64,000 nt of DNA from JAYFNU01 sp964460755 (GCA_964460755.1 CAYWQL010000002.1:56871-120870), one strand, 5' to 3'; numbered from the stretch's first letter, positions 7,601 to 16,495 are shown. Notes: generated by a model from the sequence alone, not told the origin. Made by a program: numbers and translations.

Positions 7601-8194
7601 ATGAAAATCGACGCCATAGGAGAAATAGGCTCGGCACAGGAAATCGCGGAAAGCGTTAAAATTCCCGCCGTTACGGAAGGCCCAGCTATCGAGCCCGTGG
7701 TTGTCCCAACAAAAGAAACAAAGATATCCCCAAACGACCAGTTTCTTCTTTCCAAGGAGGCGAAAGCTTTTTTGGAGGCGCAAAAGCTTGCGGAAGAAAA
7801 ACGCGACTCGACAGACAAAAAGAACAAAGAGCTGCAAAAACAGCTTGACAGCGCAAACAAGCTCGCCGAGACGCAGCTTGAAGAAGCGGAAAAGTTAAGA
7901 AAATGTATGCTTATCGCCATTCGTATGATGGGCGGAAACTCCGTCCCTCTGGGCGACCAACGATATCTTAAAGAAAACAACTTTGATATGTATAAGCAGG
8001 CGGTCTCGCTTGGCGTTTCCTCCACAAACTCAAATCCGAGAAAATACAGCAGCGTCTTGTCCGACGAGGACAAGGAAAAGCTTACGTATGATGAAAGGAT
8101 AACGCCCGAAATTCTTAACGCCGCTTATGGCAAAAAGTATGAGGATAATCCCGATTTTACAAAGGACAACAAGCCCGATAACAAGGCGGAATAA
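7601..8194 (+). CDS. Conserved-looking coiled-coil protein of unknown function
   Basis: 197 aa, no signal peptide or membrane segment. Residues ~1-50 are Pro/Val/Glu-rich linker. Residues ~52-105 (SKEAKAFLEAQKLAEEKRD..., KELQKQLDSANKLAETQLEE) are a strong coiled coil. A compact segment, IAIRMMGGNSVPLGDQRYLK (~108-127), and NFDMYKQAVSLGV look like a conserved folded motif. The tail is Asp/Lys-rich and disordered. The ATG has an AGGAGG 9 bp upstream. I do not recognise a named family. The gene ends at a long hairpin. Confidence 0.65.
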   Translation: MKIDAIGEIGSAQEIAESVKIPAVTEGPAIEPVVVPTKETKISPNDQFLLSKEAKAFLEAQKLAEEKRDSTDKKNKELQKQLDSANKLAETQLEEAEKLRKCMLIAIRMMGGNSVPLGDQRYLKENNFDMYKQAVSLGVSSTNSNPRKYSSVLSDEDKEKLTYDERITPEILNAAYGKKYEDNPDFTKDNKPDNKAE

Positions 8195-8235
8195 TTAAGC
8201 AATCGGTTTCCGGCAATTTTAAACAAAGCATTATG

Positions 8236-8304
8236 AAAGAGCATCTTCCTTTGGTCTTTTGGCGGCTTGGACGCTCGCCATTACACCAAACGGAGATGCT
8301 CTTT
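8236..8304. terminator. Long interrupted hairpin between convergent genes
   Basis: AAAGAGCATCTTCCTTTGG (8236-8254) pairs with CCAAACGGAGATGCTCTTT (8286-8304) with two mismatches, and GGCG/CGCC pairs inside the loop. T-rich flanks follow on both strands. It serves as a terminator, but is longer than needed. Confidence 0.65.
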
Positions 8305-8390
8305 TGCTTGAGCTTTATTCTAACACCCACAGCGATTGCTTTTTCAGCATATTCGCGGCGGTGAGCTCTTCGGCAAAGCACACGCTTACC

Positions 8391-9692
8391 TTATTTCCCG
8401 TTGCTTCCGATAAGCCTCGTTTCGCTCTCGCCGTCGATATTCGCGACGACCGACGAAACGTCCTTAAGCTTCTTTTGAATTTGCCGTGTCCTGACGCCAA
8501 CGAGTTTGTCAAGCTCCTCGTTCGCCTGATTGAGCCTTTGCTGTGTCATTGTCAACACTCCGGCAAAGTTGTCGAACTCGGTCTTGACCCCGCCCAAGAC
8601 CTTCCAAACCTCCCCAGAGCGCTTTTGTATGGCGAGAGTTTTGAAGCCCATCTGCAGGCTGTTGAGAAGGGCGGACATTGTCGTCGGACCCGCTATGCTG
8701 ACCTTGTAGTCGCGTTGGAGAGTTTCGACAAGTCCGCGGCGAATAACCTCGGCGTAGAGTCCTTCAATGGGAAGAAACATTATCGCAAAATCGGTTGTCG
8801 CGGGCGGGTCAATGTATTTGTCGCGTATATCCTTCGCGCAGCCCTTTATGCGTATGTCGAGCGCCTTTGCGGCGAGGTCAATTTGCGCAGCGTCGTTCGT
8901 TTCGTATGCGTCGACGAGCGCTGAATATGTATCGAGCGGAAACTTCGCGTCGATAGGTAAATACGTCACGCTTCCGTCCTCGCTGGGAAGCTTTATGGCG
9001 TATTCAACGACGTCGCGGCTTCCCTGCTTTGTGGCGACATTAACGTCGTACTGCTCGTTCGACATCATCTGTTCAAGTATCGCGCCAAGCTGAATTTCGC
9101 CGAGTATTCCGCGCGTTTTAACGTTGGACAAAACCTTTTTGAGGTCGCCCACTCCCGTCGCAAGGGTCTGCATTTCACCGAGTCCCTTGTACACCTGCTC
9201 AAGTCGTTCGCTTACAAGCTTAAAGGACTGTCCGATTTTTTCTTCAAGTGTTTTTTGAAGCTTCTCGTCGACCGTCTGGCGCATAAGCTCAAGCTTCTTG
9301 CTGTTGTCCTCCTGCATAGAGCCGAGCCGCTTTTCCATTGTGGTTCTTATGTTGTCGAGCTTCTGTTCGCTTTCGACGGAAAAGCTTTTAAACCGTTCGT
9401 TAATCGAGCCAAGGCTGTCACCGACGCCCTTTGTCAGAGCGTCAAGCCGAGCGTCCTGACGCTGAAAGGCGTTTTGAAGCGACGTGTTAAGCATACCCGA
9501 CATCGAATTAAGGGTCTCAGTCGTCTCGCGGCGCGAGCCGCGCTGCTCGTCAAGCACCTCATGGCGAAGCTTATCGAGAATGTCCGAATAATCCTTCTTT
9601 TCCGACGTTCTTATCAAAACGAATATAAGAAGCACCACCGACGTCGCGGCAAGCGCAATCAAAAGAAGCAGTAAAAACTCGTAATTATTCAT
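8391..9692 (-). CDS. rmuC: DNA recombination protein RmuC homolog
   Basis: 433 aa. One N-terminal membrane anchor (~6-27) and a long coiled coil (~40-190) precede the conserved C-terminal RmuC domain, seen in VKTRGILGEIQLGAILEQMM, LPIDAKFPLDTY, DYKVSIAGPTTMSALLNSLQ and the Lys/Asp residues of the PD-(D/E)XK-like fold. E. coli RmuC limits inversions at short repeats; its biochemical role is poorly defined. No operon partner; the next upstream gene is separated by a terminator. Confidence 0.93.
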   Translation of the reverse strand: MNNYEFLLLLLIALAATSVVLLIFVLIRTSEKKDYSDILDKLRHEVLDEQRGSRRETTETLNSMSGMLNTSLQNAFQRQDARLDALTKGVGDSLGSINERFKSFSVESEQKLDNIRTTMEKRLGSMQEDNSKKLELMRQTVDEKLQKTLEEKIGQSFKLVSERLEQVYKGLGEMQTLATGVGDLKKVLSNVKTRGILGEIQLGAILEQMMSNEQYDVNVATKQGSRDVVEYAIKLPSEDGSVTYLPIDAKFPLDTYSALVDAYETNDAAQIDLAAKALDIRIKGCAKDIRDKYIDPPATTDFAIMFLPIEGLYAEVIRRGLVETLQRDYKVSIAGPTTMSALLNSLQMGFKTLAIQKRSGEVWKVLGGVKTEFDNFAGVLTMTQQRLNQANEELDKLVGVRTRQIQKKLKDVSSVVANIDGESETRLIGSNGK

Positions 9693-9769
9693 TTTCGCTT
9701 TTTCCCTTCACTTTTTCGTTAATTGAATGATACCATTTTTTTCGCCGTCAAACAACAGAAAAAACAAAA

Positions 9770-9794
9770 GCGCACAGCATATTTCGCCGTGCGC
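9770..9794 (-). terminator. Terminator downstream of plsY
   Basis: On the minus strand: GCGCACGGC-GAAATAT-GCTGTGCGC followed by TTTTGTTTTT. Confidence 0.85.
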
Positions 9795-9809
9795 CGATTA
9801 TATATCTAT

Positions 9810-10448
9810 TTATTTCTTTTTGTTTACAACAAGCTTGCTCTCGCTTCCCGCGAGAAGCCGCTTTATGTTGCTTCGATGGTTGAAAATAATAAGCGCGCCG
9901 ATTGCGAAGGCAAAAATCGTGTGGACGAGCCATTCGGTTCCCGAAAAGAAACAAACGAGGAACATAGCCACGGGAAGGAGCGCCGCAACCGTTATCGACG
10001 CGAGGGAAATAATCTTCGACAAGGCAAAAACGGTGCCGAATACGACAAGCAAAATCACCATAACCCGCCAGTTAACGACGAGCATTATTCCCGCCGTAGT
10101 CATAACTCCCTTGCCGCCGCGGAAGCCGAAATAAAGGGGGAGAATATGTCCGACCAGAACAAACGCCGCCGCGAGCATCGTTCCGTAGCTCGACTCAAGC
10201 CCTGCCGCGGAAAAGAGCGCGCGTCCGATGAGTATCGCCGCGACCCCCTTCGCGAAATCTCCAAGCCCCGTAAGAACGCCGCAGGGAACGTCAATGGAGC
10301 GAAGCACATTGGTCATACCTGCGTTTCCGCTTCCGAAATCGCGTATATCCTTTTGTCTTAAAAGCTTGGTTGTGATAATTCCGAAGCAGAACGAGCCAAG
10401 AAGATAGCCCTCTAAAGCTGTCAGCACTATGGCAATAATTCCATTCAT
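9810..10448 (-). CDS. plsY: Acyl-phosphate:glycerol-3-phosphate acyltransferase
   Basis: 212 aa integral membrane enzyme that acylates glycerol-3-phosphate in phospholipid synthesis. The family signature is clear: GSFCFGIITTKLLRQKDIRD and the GSGNAGMTNVLR phosphate loop. About five membrane segments. Overlaps the end of der by 4 bp (ATGA), so it is translationally coupled. The plsY-der pairing is common in clostridia. Confidence 0.95.
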   Translation of the reverse strand: MNGIIAIVLTALEGYLLGSFCFGIITTKLLRQKDIRDFGSGNAGMTNVLRSIDVPCGVLTGLGDFAKGVAAILIGRALFSAAGLESSYGTMLAAAFVLVGHILPLYFGFRGGKGVMTTAGIMLVVNWRVMVILLVVFGTVFALSKIISLASITVAALLPVAMFLVCFFSGTEWLVHTIFAFAIGALIIFNHRSNIKRLLAGSESKLVVNKKK

Positions 10449-11773
10449 ATTTTGTCTCCTCTTTCTCTTACAATAACTCTAACGGGAGTTCCTTCAAGTC
10501 CAAAGGTTTCGCGTATCTGATTTTCTATATATCTCTGATACGAAAAATGGAAGAGGTCGGCACGATTTACGAAAACAACGAATGTCGGCGGACGGGTCGA
10601 CGGCTGGGTGATGTAGTACAGCTTAAGCCGCTTGCCCTTGTCCGATGGCGGCTGCACCCTCGAGGTGGCTCTTGCCAAAACCTCGTTGAGCATTCCCGTA
10701 GTAATACGCATAGCGTTCTGTTCGTTAACGTATTTAATAAGCTCGAAAAGGCGGTCGATTCTCTGCCCGGTTTTCGCTGAAATAAAGATAATGGGCGCGT
10801 AGGACATAAAGCTGAAATCGTTTTCATACTTCTTTCGCTGAACGTCCATGGTCTTTCCGTCTTTTTCTATTAAGTCCCATTTGTTGACGGCGATTACACA
10901 CGCTTTTCCCTGCTCGTGGGCATAGCCCGCAACCTTCGAGTCCTGCTCGGTAAAGCCCTCGCTTGCGTCGACCATAATGACGCATACGTCGGCGCGGTCG
11001 ACCGCGGCAAGCGCGCGAATAACGCTGTATCGTTCAATCTCGTTTTTTATGCTTCCCTTTTTTCGCATACCCGCCGTATCAATAAATGTGAACTTGCCGA
11101 AATCGTTTTCCACCGAAGCGTCGATAGCGTCCCGCGTCGTTCCCGAAACACTCGAGACAATCATACGGTTTTCGCCGAGTATCTTGTTGACCAGCGACGA
11201 CTTTCCCGCATTCGGACGACCGATTACCGCGACCTTTATCGCCTCGTCCTCGGGCGCGTTCTCGTCCTCGGGAATAAGATACGAACATATAGTGTCGAGC
11301 ATATCGCCCGTTCCGTGACCGTGAACCGACGACACCGCGACGGGCTCGCCAAGTCCAAGGGAATAAAAATCGTAAAATTCCATCGGCATATCCGAACTGA
11401 TTTTGTCGCACTTGTTGACGCAAAGCACAACGGGCGTACCGCTCTTTTGAAGCATAGCCGCGACCTCGATATCCGATGCGGTAACCCCCGCTTTTATGTC
11501 GGTTACCATAATTATAACGTCCGCCATATCTATGGCAAGCTGCGCCTGCTCGCGGATATGGACAAGGATTTCCTCCTCTGTGCCCGTTTCAATTCCGCCG
11601 GTATCAATAAGCGTGAATTTATACCGCTGCCACTCGCATTCGCCGTAAATTCGGTCGCGGGTAACCCCGGGTGTGTCGTCGACAATTGAGCGACGCTCGC
11701 CGATTAATTTGTTAAACAGTGTCGATTTGCCCACGTTCGGACGTCCGACCACCGCTACTACCTGCTTTGACAT
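10445..11773 (-). CDS. der: Ribosome biogenesis GTPase Der (EngA)
   Basis: 442 aa essential GTPase for 50S maturation. Two tandem G domains: the first with GRPNVGKSTLF (~10-20), DTPGVTRDR and NKCD, the second with GRPNAGKSSLV (~185), VSGTTRDAID, DTAGMR and NKWD. A KH-like C-terminal domain follows, ending in a basic tail. AAGGAGAT precedes the ATG. Sits 2 bp downstream of the DUF512 gene and overlaps plsY. Confidence 0.97.
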   Translation of the reverse strand: MSKQVVAVVGRPNVGKSTLFNKLIGERRSIVDDTPGVTRDRIYGECEWQRYKFTLIDTGGIETGTEEEILVHIREQAQLAIDMADVIIMVTDIKAGVTASDIEVAAMLQKSGTPVVLCVNKCDKISSDMPMEFYDFYSLGLGEPVAVSSVHGHGTGDMLDTICSYLIPEDENAPEDEAIKVAVIGRPNAGKSSLVNKILGENRMIVSSVSGTTRDAIDASVENDFGKFTFIDTAGMRKKGSIKNEIERYSVIRALAAVDRADVCVIMVDASEGFTEQDSKVAGYAHEQGKACVIAVNKWDLIEKDGKTMDVQRKKYENDFSFMSYAPIIFISAKTGQRIDRLFELIKYVNEQNAMRITTGMLNEVLARATSRVQPPSDKGKRLKLYYITQPSTRPPTFVVFVNRADLFHFSYQRYIENQIRETFGLEGTPVRVIVRERGDKI

Positions 11774-11774
11774 T

Positions 11775-13085
11775 CTATATCTCCTTATTCAAAAGAGCGC
11801 GCGCAAGCTCGTCTCCGCCGCCCGTCACCTTTAGTTCCATTTTAAGCTTTTTCGAGAGCTCGTCAAGGGTTATACTGTCGAGAAACATATCTCCCTCGCT
11901 TCGGAGCATATCGCGGGGTATCAATAGGGTCTTTCCCAAAAGCTCTTTTTTTGAAAGCTGTTTAATTATATCACTCGCCGTGACAAGGCCCGTCACGATT
12001 ACGTTGCCGCCGAAAAACTCATTTTTAATTATATGCACGCCGCAGCGAAGATTCGGCGCCTTGGTTTTCGCGTATTCGACGAGAGTATCTATTGCCTTTC
12101 CCGCCGCCTCGCCCGTCACAAGCTCAAGTGTGATTTCCTCGTCGGTCGTTTGAGCGTCGTCAATTTCGTATTTGAAATCGTCTGTAAACTGCCGAAGCAT
12201 TCCCACGCCGTTTTCAATCTGAAGAAAATCGTCGTAATATTCCGCGTTCGGTATATCACGCCCGGCAAGCAGAAAAAACTCGTCTGACGGATAAACGAGA
12301 TTTACGCCGTATTTTTCTTTGTTAATCTTATTAAAATCTGTAATAATGTCCAGCACCTCTTGGGCGCTATTTTTGTCGTAGACCTCTATCTTCGGAAGTC
12401 CCTGTCGATAGGCGGTAAGCCCCGCCGGAACGCAGGCTATGCTTCTTACCGACGGATAAAGCGAGCAGAGCTTTTCAAGACTTCTTTCAAGCTCCCTGCC
12501 GTCGTTGACACCGCGGCAAAGCACTATTTGACAGTTTATCTCGGTTCCGACCTCGGCAAGGCGGTAAAGATACTTTAGCTTTTCCCCCGCAAAGCGGTTG
12601 TGCATCATCTCGCAGCGAAGTGCAGGATTTGTCGTATGTACAGAAATATTGACTGGCGAAATTTTCATCTCGATTATTCGCTCGATTTCGGAATCTGAAA
12701 GGTTCGTAAGGGTGATATAGTTTCCGAAAAGGAAGGAAAGCCGTTCGTCGTCGTCCTTGAAATAAAGGGTCTCGCGAAGCCCCTTAGGAAGCTGATTTAT
12801 GAAGCAGAAAATACAGTCGTTTTGACAGCTGTGCTGGTCGTCCATAAGGAAGCTTTCAAACTCGAGTCCAAGCTCCTCGTCCTCGTCCTTTTCTATGTCG
12901 AAAAGCTCCTTTTCACCGTTCTGTAAAAGGACCTTGAGCGTCACCTTTTCCGAAGCGGTATAAAAACCGTAATCAAGCAGGTCTTTTATTTCGTGTCCGT
13001 TGACCGAAACAAGAAGGTCTCCGCTTTTTATGCCGACGCTTTCGGCGATTGAATTTTTATCTATTCCCGTGATTTTTACCGCCAT
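11775..13085 (-). CDS. DUF512 / PDZ-radical SAM-like FeS protein
   Basis: 436 aa. N-terminal PDZ-like domain (~5-60: GIDKNSIAESVGIKSGDLLVSVNG), then an iron-sulfur motif SCQNDCIFCFINQLPKGLR, a TIM-barrel-like core (NISVHTTNP, CVPAGLTAYR) and the DUF512 C-terminal domain (VTGEAAGKAIDTLVEYAK, GLVTASDI). The family, often annotated as a putative radical SAM oxidoreductase, is tied to der in clostridia; its reaction is unknown. The chosen start has GAGG 8 bp before ATG; an ATG 9 codons upstream has no ribosome binding site. Head of the DUF512-der-plsY operon. Confidence 0.85.
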   Translation of the reverse strand: MAVKITGIDKNSIAESVGIKSGDLLVSVNGHEIKDLLDYGFYTASEKVTLKVLLQNGEKELFDIEKDEDEELGLEFESFLMDDQHSCQNDCIFCFINQLPKGLRETLYFKDDDERLSFLFGNYITLTNLSDSEIERIIEMKISPVNISVHTTNPALRCEMMHNRFAGEKLKYLYRLAEVGTEINCQIVLCRGVNDGRELERSLEKLCSLYPSVRSIACVPAGLTAYRQGLPKIEVYDKNSAQEVLDIITDFNKINKEKYGVNLVYPSDEFFLLAGRDIPNAEYYDDFLQIENGVGMLRQFTDDFKYEIDDAQTTDEEITLELVTGEAAGKAIDTLVEYAKTKAPNLRCGVHIIKNEFFGGNVIVTGLVTASDIIKQLSKKELLGKTLLIPRDMLRSEGDMFLDSITLDELSKKLKMELKVTGGGDELARALLNKEI

Positions 13086-13114
13086 ACCGTTGTCCTCACA
13101 AAATAATAACAAAA

Positions 13115-13137
13115 AAGACGAGGAATTTCCTCGTCTT
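13115..13137 (-). terminator. Terminator downstream of rpmF
   Basis: AAGACGAGGA-ATT-TCCTCGTCTT, with TTTTTTG on the minus strand. It leaves only ~30 bp before the DUF512 start, too little for a separate promoter. Confidence 0.88.
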
Positions 13138-13148
13138 AATTCGTGGGT

Positions 13149-13331
13149 TTAGGCTTCCTTGTTAATGACTTCTTTGCCCTTGTAGTAACCGCAATTACCA
13201 CATACTCTGTGCGGAACCATTAATTCGCCGCACTGCGAGCACTTGGCAAACGCGGGGGCGGAAAGCTTCCACACCGAGGAGCGCCTTTTGTCGCGCCGAG
13301 TTTTCGAAATCCTTCTTTTTGGTACTGCCAC
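13149..13331 (-). CDS. rpmF: 50S ribosomal protein L32
   Basis: 60 aa, matching family length. Starts MAVPKRRISKTRRDKRR (GTG start) and has a zinc ribbon, CSQCGELM...RVCGNCGYY, two CxxC pairs. The GTG is preceded by GAGGAGG 8 bp away. A DUF177/YceD gene usually precedes rpmF; it is absent here and rpmF has its own consensus promoter. Confidence 0.96.
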   Translation of the reverse strand: MAVPKRRISKTRRDKRRSSVWKLSAPAFAKCSQCGELMVPHRVCGNCGYYKGKEVINKEA

Positions 13332-13363
13332 TTTAAGCACCTCCTCAAAAGTGTGAATATATC

Positions 13364-13407
13364 ATGTGAGCAGTCACATTTTCGCATAGCTTACGCAAAA
13401 TTTGCGT
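13364..13407 (-). promoter_or_regulatory. Two hairpins in the rpmF 5' leader
   Basis: ATGTGA-GCAG-TCACAT (13364-13379) and ACGCAA-AAT-TTGCGT (13393-13407) lie between the promoter and the ribosome binding site of rpmF. Possible autoregulatory or stability elements. Confidence 0.45.
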
Positions 13408-13415
13408 GCTTAAGT

Positions 13416-13444
13416 ATTATACATATAATACGAGGGGTTGTCAA
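13416..13444 (-). promoter_or_regulatory. Consensus promoter of rpmF
   Basis: On the minus strand: TTGACA, 17 bp, TATAAT, a perfect 12 of 12 match. Confidence 0.92.
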
Positions 13445-13457
13445 CACACTTTTGGAA

Positions 13458-13865
13458 TTAGTCGAGATATTTTTTTATGCCGTCTGTCAGGTTCTCAAGG
13501 TCTGTCGAAACGGTGACGACTACCTTAAGGTTTTCCTTGGCGATTTCTGAAATCTGGTCAAGAAGATTTCCAAGACCGACGATATCCTGCTCGCCGATTT
13601 TAAGTATTCCGTCAATATAGACCTCTTCGATGTCATAGTTGCCCGCGAGAACTCCCATAAGGAAGCCGTAGAACATCGTGTAACCCTTGATAACATAGTC
13701 GTCGACGTCGATAAGACGAACCGAGGACTTGATGTTATAGGTGGACTTCATTCCCTTTTCGATGCACACAATACTTCCCGTGCTCTTTTCAACCGATTCG
13801 TTAATCATATCAATCATTGCTTTGGTTTTGCCTGAGCCTTTGTTTCCGACAATAAGCTTAATCAT
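13458..13865 (-). CDS. Small P-loop ATP-binding protein (often mis-annotated PilT-like)
   Basis: 135 aa. Begins MIKLIVGNKGSGKTKAMIDM with a Walker A at residues 7-14. A hydrophobic strand, VEEVYIDGILK-like, acts as a possible Walker B (EEVYIDG), then KVVVTVS. Related clostridial proteins are often labelled twitching motility ATPases, but no pilus genes occur here. Start set by GGAGG 7 bp upstream of ATG. It follows pgi by 18 bp and is probably co-transcribed with it. Function unknown. Confidence 0.7.
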   Translation of the reverse strand: MIKLIVGNKGSGKTKAMIDMINESVEKSTGSIVCIEKGMKSTYNIKSSVRLIDVDDYVIKGYTMFYGFLMGVLAGNYDIEEVYIDGILKIGEQDIVGLGNLLDQISEIAKENLKVVVTVSTDLENLTDGIKKYLD

Positions 13866-13883
13866 TGCGCTTACCTCCAAATT

Positions 13884-15212
13884 TTATTTAAGTTTATTTA
13901 AAAGATTTTGTCTTTCTGCTTCATATCCGGGTTTTCCAAGAAGAGCGAACATATTCTTCTTGTAGCTTTCAACTCCCGGTTGGTTAAACGGATTGACACC
14001 AAGGATATAGCCCGAAATCGCGCAGGCGCGCTCGAAGAAGAATATCAGCTCGCCGACGTTGGTTTCGTCTATCGCGTCGACTTCGATAACCATACAGGGC
14101 ACACCGCCCTCATTATGGGCAAGTATCGTCGCGTCGCAGGCGGTGTCGTTGATTTCTCTCATCGACTTGCCCGCAAGATAGTTAAGTCCGTCGAAATCCT
14201 CATTTTCCTTAACAACTGTGTAGTCCGAAAGGGTTTTCTTGAACTTGACAACCGTTTCAAAAAGTATTCTCGCGCCGTCCTGAACATACTGACCCATTGA
14301 ATGAAGGTCGGTAGAAAAGATGACTGACGTCGGAAGTATTCCCTTCTTGTCCTTGCCCTCGCTCTCACCGAAGAGCTGCTTGTACCATTCGTTGAAAAGG
14401 GCGAACGACGGCTCATAGCACGCCATCAGCTCGGCTCCCTTACCCTTGCGATAAAGTATATTCCTGTACGCGGCGTAGACGTTGCAGTCGTTGTCGAGCC
14501 CGTCGGAGTCGTACCTTTCCGCCGCTCCCCTTGCGCCGGCCATAAGCTTGTCTATATCGAAGCCCGCCGCCGCTATGGGAAGCAGACCGACCGCCGTAAG
14601 AACCGAATAACGCCCGCCGACGTCATCGGGCACGACAAAGGTTTCGTAGCCCTCCTTATCGGAAAGCCCTTTAAGCGTTCCGCGCGCCTTGTCGGTCGTG
14701 GCGTAAATTCTCGTCGCCGCCTCTTTTTTGCCATAGCGCGCTTCAAGAAGGTCTTTAAACACGCGGAAGGCGAGTGCGGGCTCGGTGGTAGTCCCGGATT
14801 TCGAGATGATGTTTACGCTGACCCTTTTGCCCTCGCAGAGCCTGACTATTCGGTTAAGATAATCTCCGCTTATGTTGTTGCCTGCGAAATAAACCTTGAG
14901 CGGCGAGGTTTCGTTAAGAAAGCCGCCCGAAAGGAGCTCGGTCACGGCGCGAGCGCCGAGATAGCTTCCGCCTATGCCGATAACGACGAGCACGTCGCTC
15001 GTTTCGCGAATACGCTTCGCCGCCGCTTTAATGCGGGCGAACTCGTCCTTGTCGTAATCGAACGGAAGAGTGCTCCAGCCGAGAAAATCGCTTCCCGCTC
15101 CGTTTTTTTTGCGAAGAAATTCGCAAGCCTTCTTCACCTCGTCAGAAGCAGAAGAAAGCTCGCGTTCATCTGTAAAAGTATTAAGATATTTTGTGATAAG
15201 CTTGATTGGCAT
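13884..15212 (-). CDS. pgi: Glucose-6-phosphate isomerase
   Basis: 442 aa, the short Firmicute form. Interconverts glucose-6-phosphate and fructose-6-phosphate. The sugar-phosphate loop SKSGTTTEPALAF, the catalytic region LHSMGQYVQDG and GVNPFNQPGVESYK are all present. GAGGT lies 8 bp before ATG. A near-consensus promoter lies upstream and the small P-loop gene follows. It supplies fructose-6-phosphate, the GlmS substrate encoded elsewhere in this window. Confidence 0.97.
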   Translation of the reverse strand: MPIKLITKYLNTFTDERELSSASDEVKKACEFLRKKNGAGSDFLGWSTLPFDYDKDEFARIKAAAKRIRETSDVLVVIGIGGSYLGARAVTELLSGGFLNETSPLKVYFAGNNISGDYLNRIVRLCEGKRVSVNIISKSGTTTEPALAFRVFKDLLEARYGKKEAATRIYATTDKARGTLKGLSDKEGYETFVVPDDVGGRYSVLTAVGLLPIAAAGFDIDKLMAGARGAAERYDSDGLDNDCNVYAAYRNILYRKGKGAELMACYEPSFALFNEWYKQLFGESEGKDKKGILPTSVIFSTDLHSMGQYVQDGARILFETVVKFKKTLSDYTVVKENEDFDGLNYLAGKSMREINDTACDATILAHNEGGVPCMVIEVDAIDETNVGELIFFFERACAISGYILGVNPFNQPGVESYKKNMFALLGKPGYEAERQNLLNKLK

Positions 15213-15253
15213 AGTTTGCGACCTCTATAAATAATATAAGATTTTATACTATT

Positions 15254-15282
15254 ATGATATAGTACATCGCATTTTATGTCAA
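15254..15282 (-). promoter_or_regulatory. Promoter of pgi
   Basis: On the minus strand: TTGACA, 17 bp, TATCAT. Confidence 0.85.
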
Positions 15283-15310
15283 GGCGAAAAGCTCTTAAAT
15301 ATGCTCTTTT

Positions 15311-16495
15311 TTACATATTTGTGAGCGCGTTGAAAAGAAGCCCCCAACCGATTTTGAAATCAATTTTTCGAATATCCGTTTTAGCCGTTACGTCGTAGCC
15401 GCCAAGCTCGTTTTCGCCGCAGAAAACCGTAACCCTGCCGACTGTTTGACCGCTTAAAACGGGAGCTTCGACCGACGGCTCAATAGATACCTCGTACCTT
15501 ATGTTTTCTCCCGCGCCCTTTTTTACTACCATACATTCGGGTATCGCCGCCGTATACTCGCAGAACTGACTTTCTCCGCATTCTACCTCAACGGGGGTGA
15601 AAAGCGCGTCATCGACCTTGATTTCGACAAGCTCATAGTTTGAGAAGCCATAGTTGAGCATAGTTTTCGCCGCCTCAAAGCGCGATTTTGAATCACTTGA
15701 GCCAAGTACAACGGCTATAAGCTCCATATTGTCGCGCACAGCCGACGCCGTCACGCAAACCCCCGCCTTGTTCGTTGTCCCCGTCTTTATGCCCGTTATT
15801 CCGTTATAGCTTTTTAAAAGTTTGTTTGTGTTCGTAAGCTCGGTTTCGCCGCCGCGAAGCTCGTCTGTCCATATGGTAATATAATTACGAATAAGCTCGT
15901 GCTTCAATATTTCCCGCGACATAAGCGCGACGTCGTGCGCCGAGGACATATGCCCCTCCTCGTCGAGCCCGTTGGAATTCTTAAAGGTTGTTTTTGTCAT
16001 ACCGAGTGATTGCGCTTTTCTGTTCATTTCGGCTACGAACTCGTCCTCGCTTCCCGAAACGTATTCCGCAAGCGCGACCGCCGCGTCGTTCGCGCTCGCC
16101 ACGCAGACCGCCTTCAAAAGCTCGTTGACTGTCATAACCTCGCCCGGCTCAAGCCAAATTTGCGACCCGCCCATAGAATATGCGTGCTCGCTTGCCGTCA
16201 CCTTATCCTCAAGCCCTATTGCGCCCCTTTCGAGCGCTTCCATAACCAAAATAAGCGTCATAACCTTGGTTATCGAGGCGATTGCGCGGGGCTCGTCGGC
16301 GTTCTTCTCATAAAGCACCGTTCCCGTTCGGCTGTCGACGAGTATCGCCGCCGTCGCGTCCATTTGAAGGCCGGCTCCCGCCGCCGTTTCGATAACGTCC
16401 CCCTCGGCCGGCATTCCCTCTGATGCGAAAACGCCAAAAGAGCCGAGCGCGAAAGCCAAAACAAGAATTAAACTAATCGCTTTTTTAAGTACCAT
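15311..16495 (-). CDS. dacF: D-alanyl-D-alanine carboxypeptidase, DacF/PBP5 type
   Basis: 394 aa with a cleavable signal peptide (~1-25, KKAISLILVLAFALGSFGVFA). The penicillin-binding motifs are Ser74-x-x-Lys77 (SITK), Ser134-Ala-Asn136 (SAN) and KTG at 237-239. A C-terminal beta-domain follows (~290-385) and ends in an amphipathic IGWGLLFNALTNM, as in membrane-associated PBP5 proteins. Trims the terminal D-Ala of peptidoglycan stem peptides outside the membrane. The start is chosen at the ATG opening the signal peptide; GGAGGG lies 13 bp upstream, a little far. Divergent from mtaB. Confidence 0.93.
   Translation of the reverse strand: MVLKKAISLILVLAFALGSFGVFASEGMPAEGDVIETAAGAGLQMDATAAILVDSRTGTVLYEKNADEPRAIASITKVMTLILVMEALERGAIGLEDKVTASEHAYSMGGSQIWLEPGEVMTVNELLKAVCVASANDAAVALAEYVSGSEDEFVAEMNRKAQSLGMTKTTFKNSNGLDEEGHMSSAHDVALMSREILKHELIRNYITIWTDELRGGETELTNTNKLLKSYNGITGIKTGTTNKAGVCVTASAVRDNMELIAVVLGSSDSKSRFEAAKTMLNYGFSNYELVEIKVDDALFTPVEVECGESQFCEYTAAIPECMVVKKGAGENIRYEVSIEPSVEAPVLSGQTVGRVTVFCGENELGGYDVTAKTDIRKIDFKIGWGLLFNALTNM

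Noticed and set aside
8259..8924. 221-codon plus-strand frame opposite rmuC
   Set aside because: Antisense shadow; starts inside the terminator hairpin.
10916..11689. 257-codon plus-strand frame opposite der
   Set aside because: Antisense to the strongly conserved GTPase domains; no start signal and no family resemblance.
13458..13865. Type IV pilus ATPase PilT
   Set aside because: Only the Walker A resembles it; 135 aa is far too short and no pilus genes are nearby.
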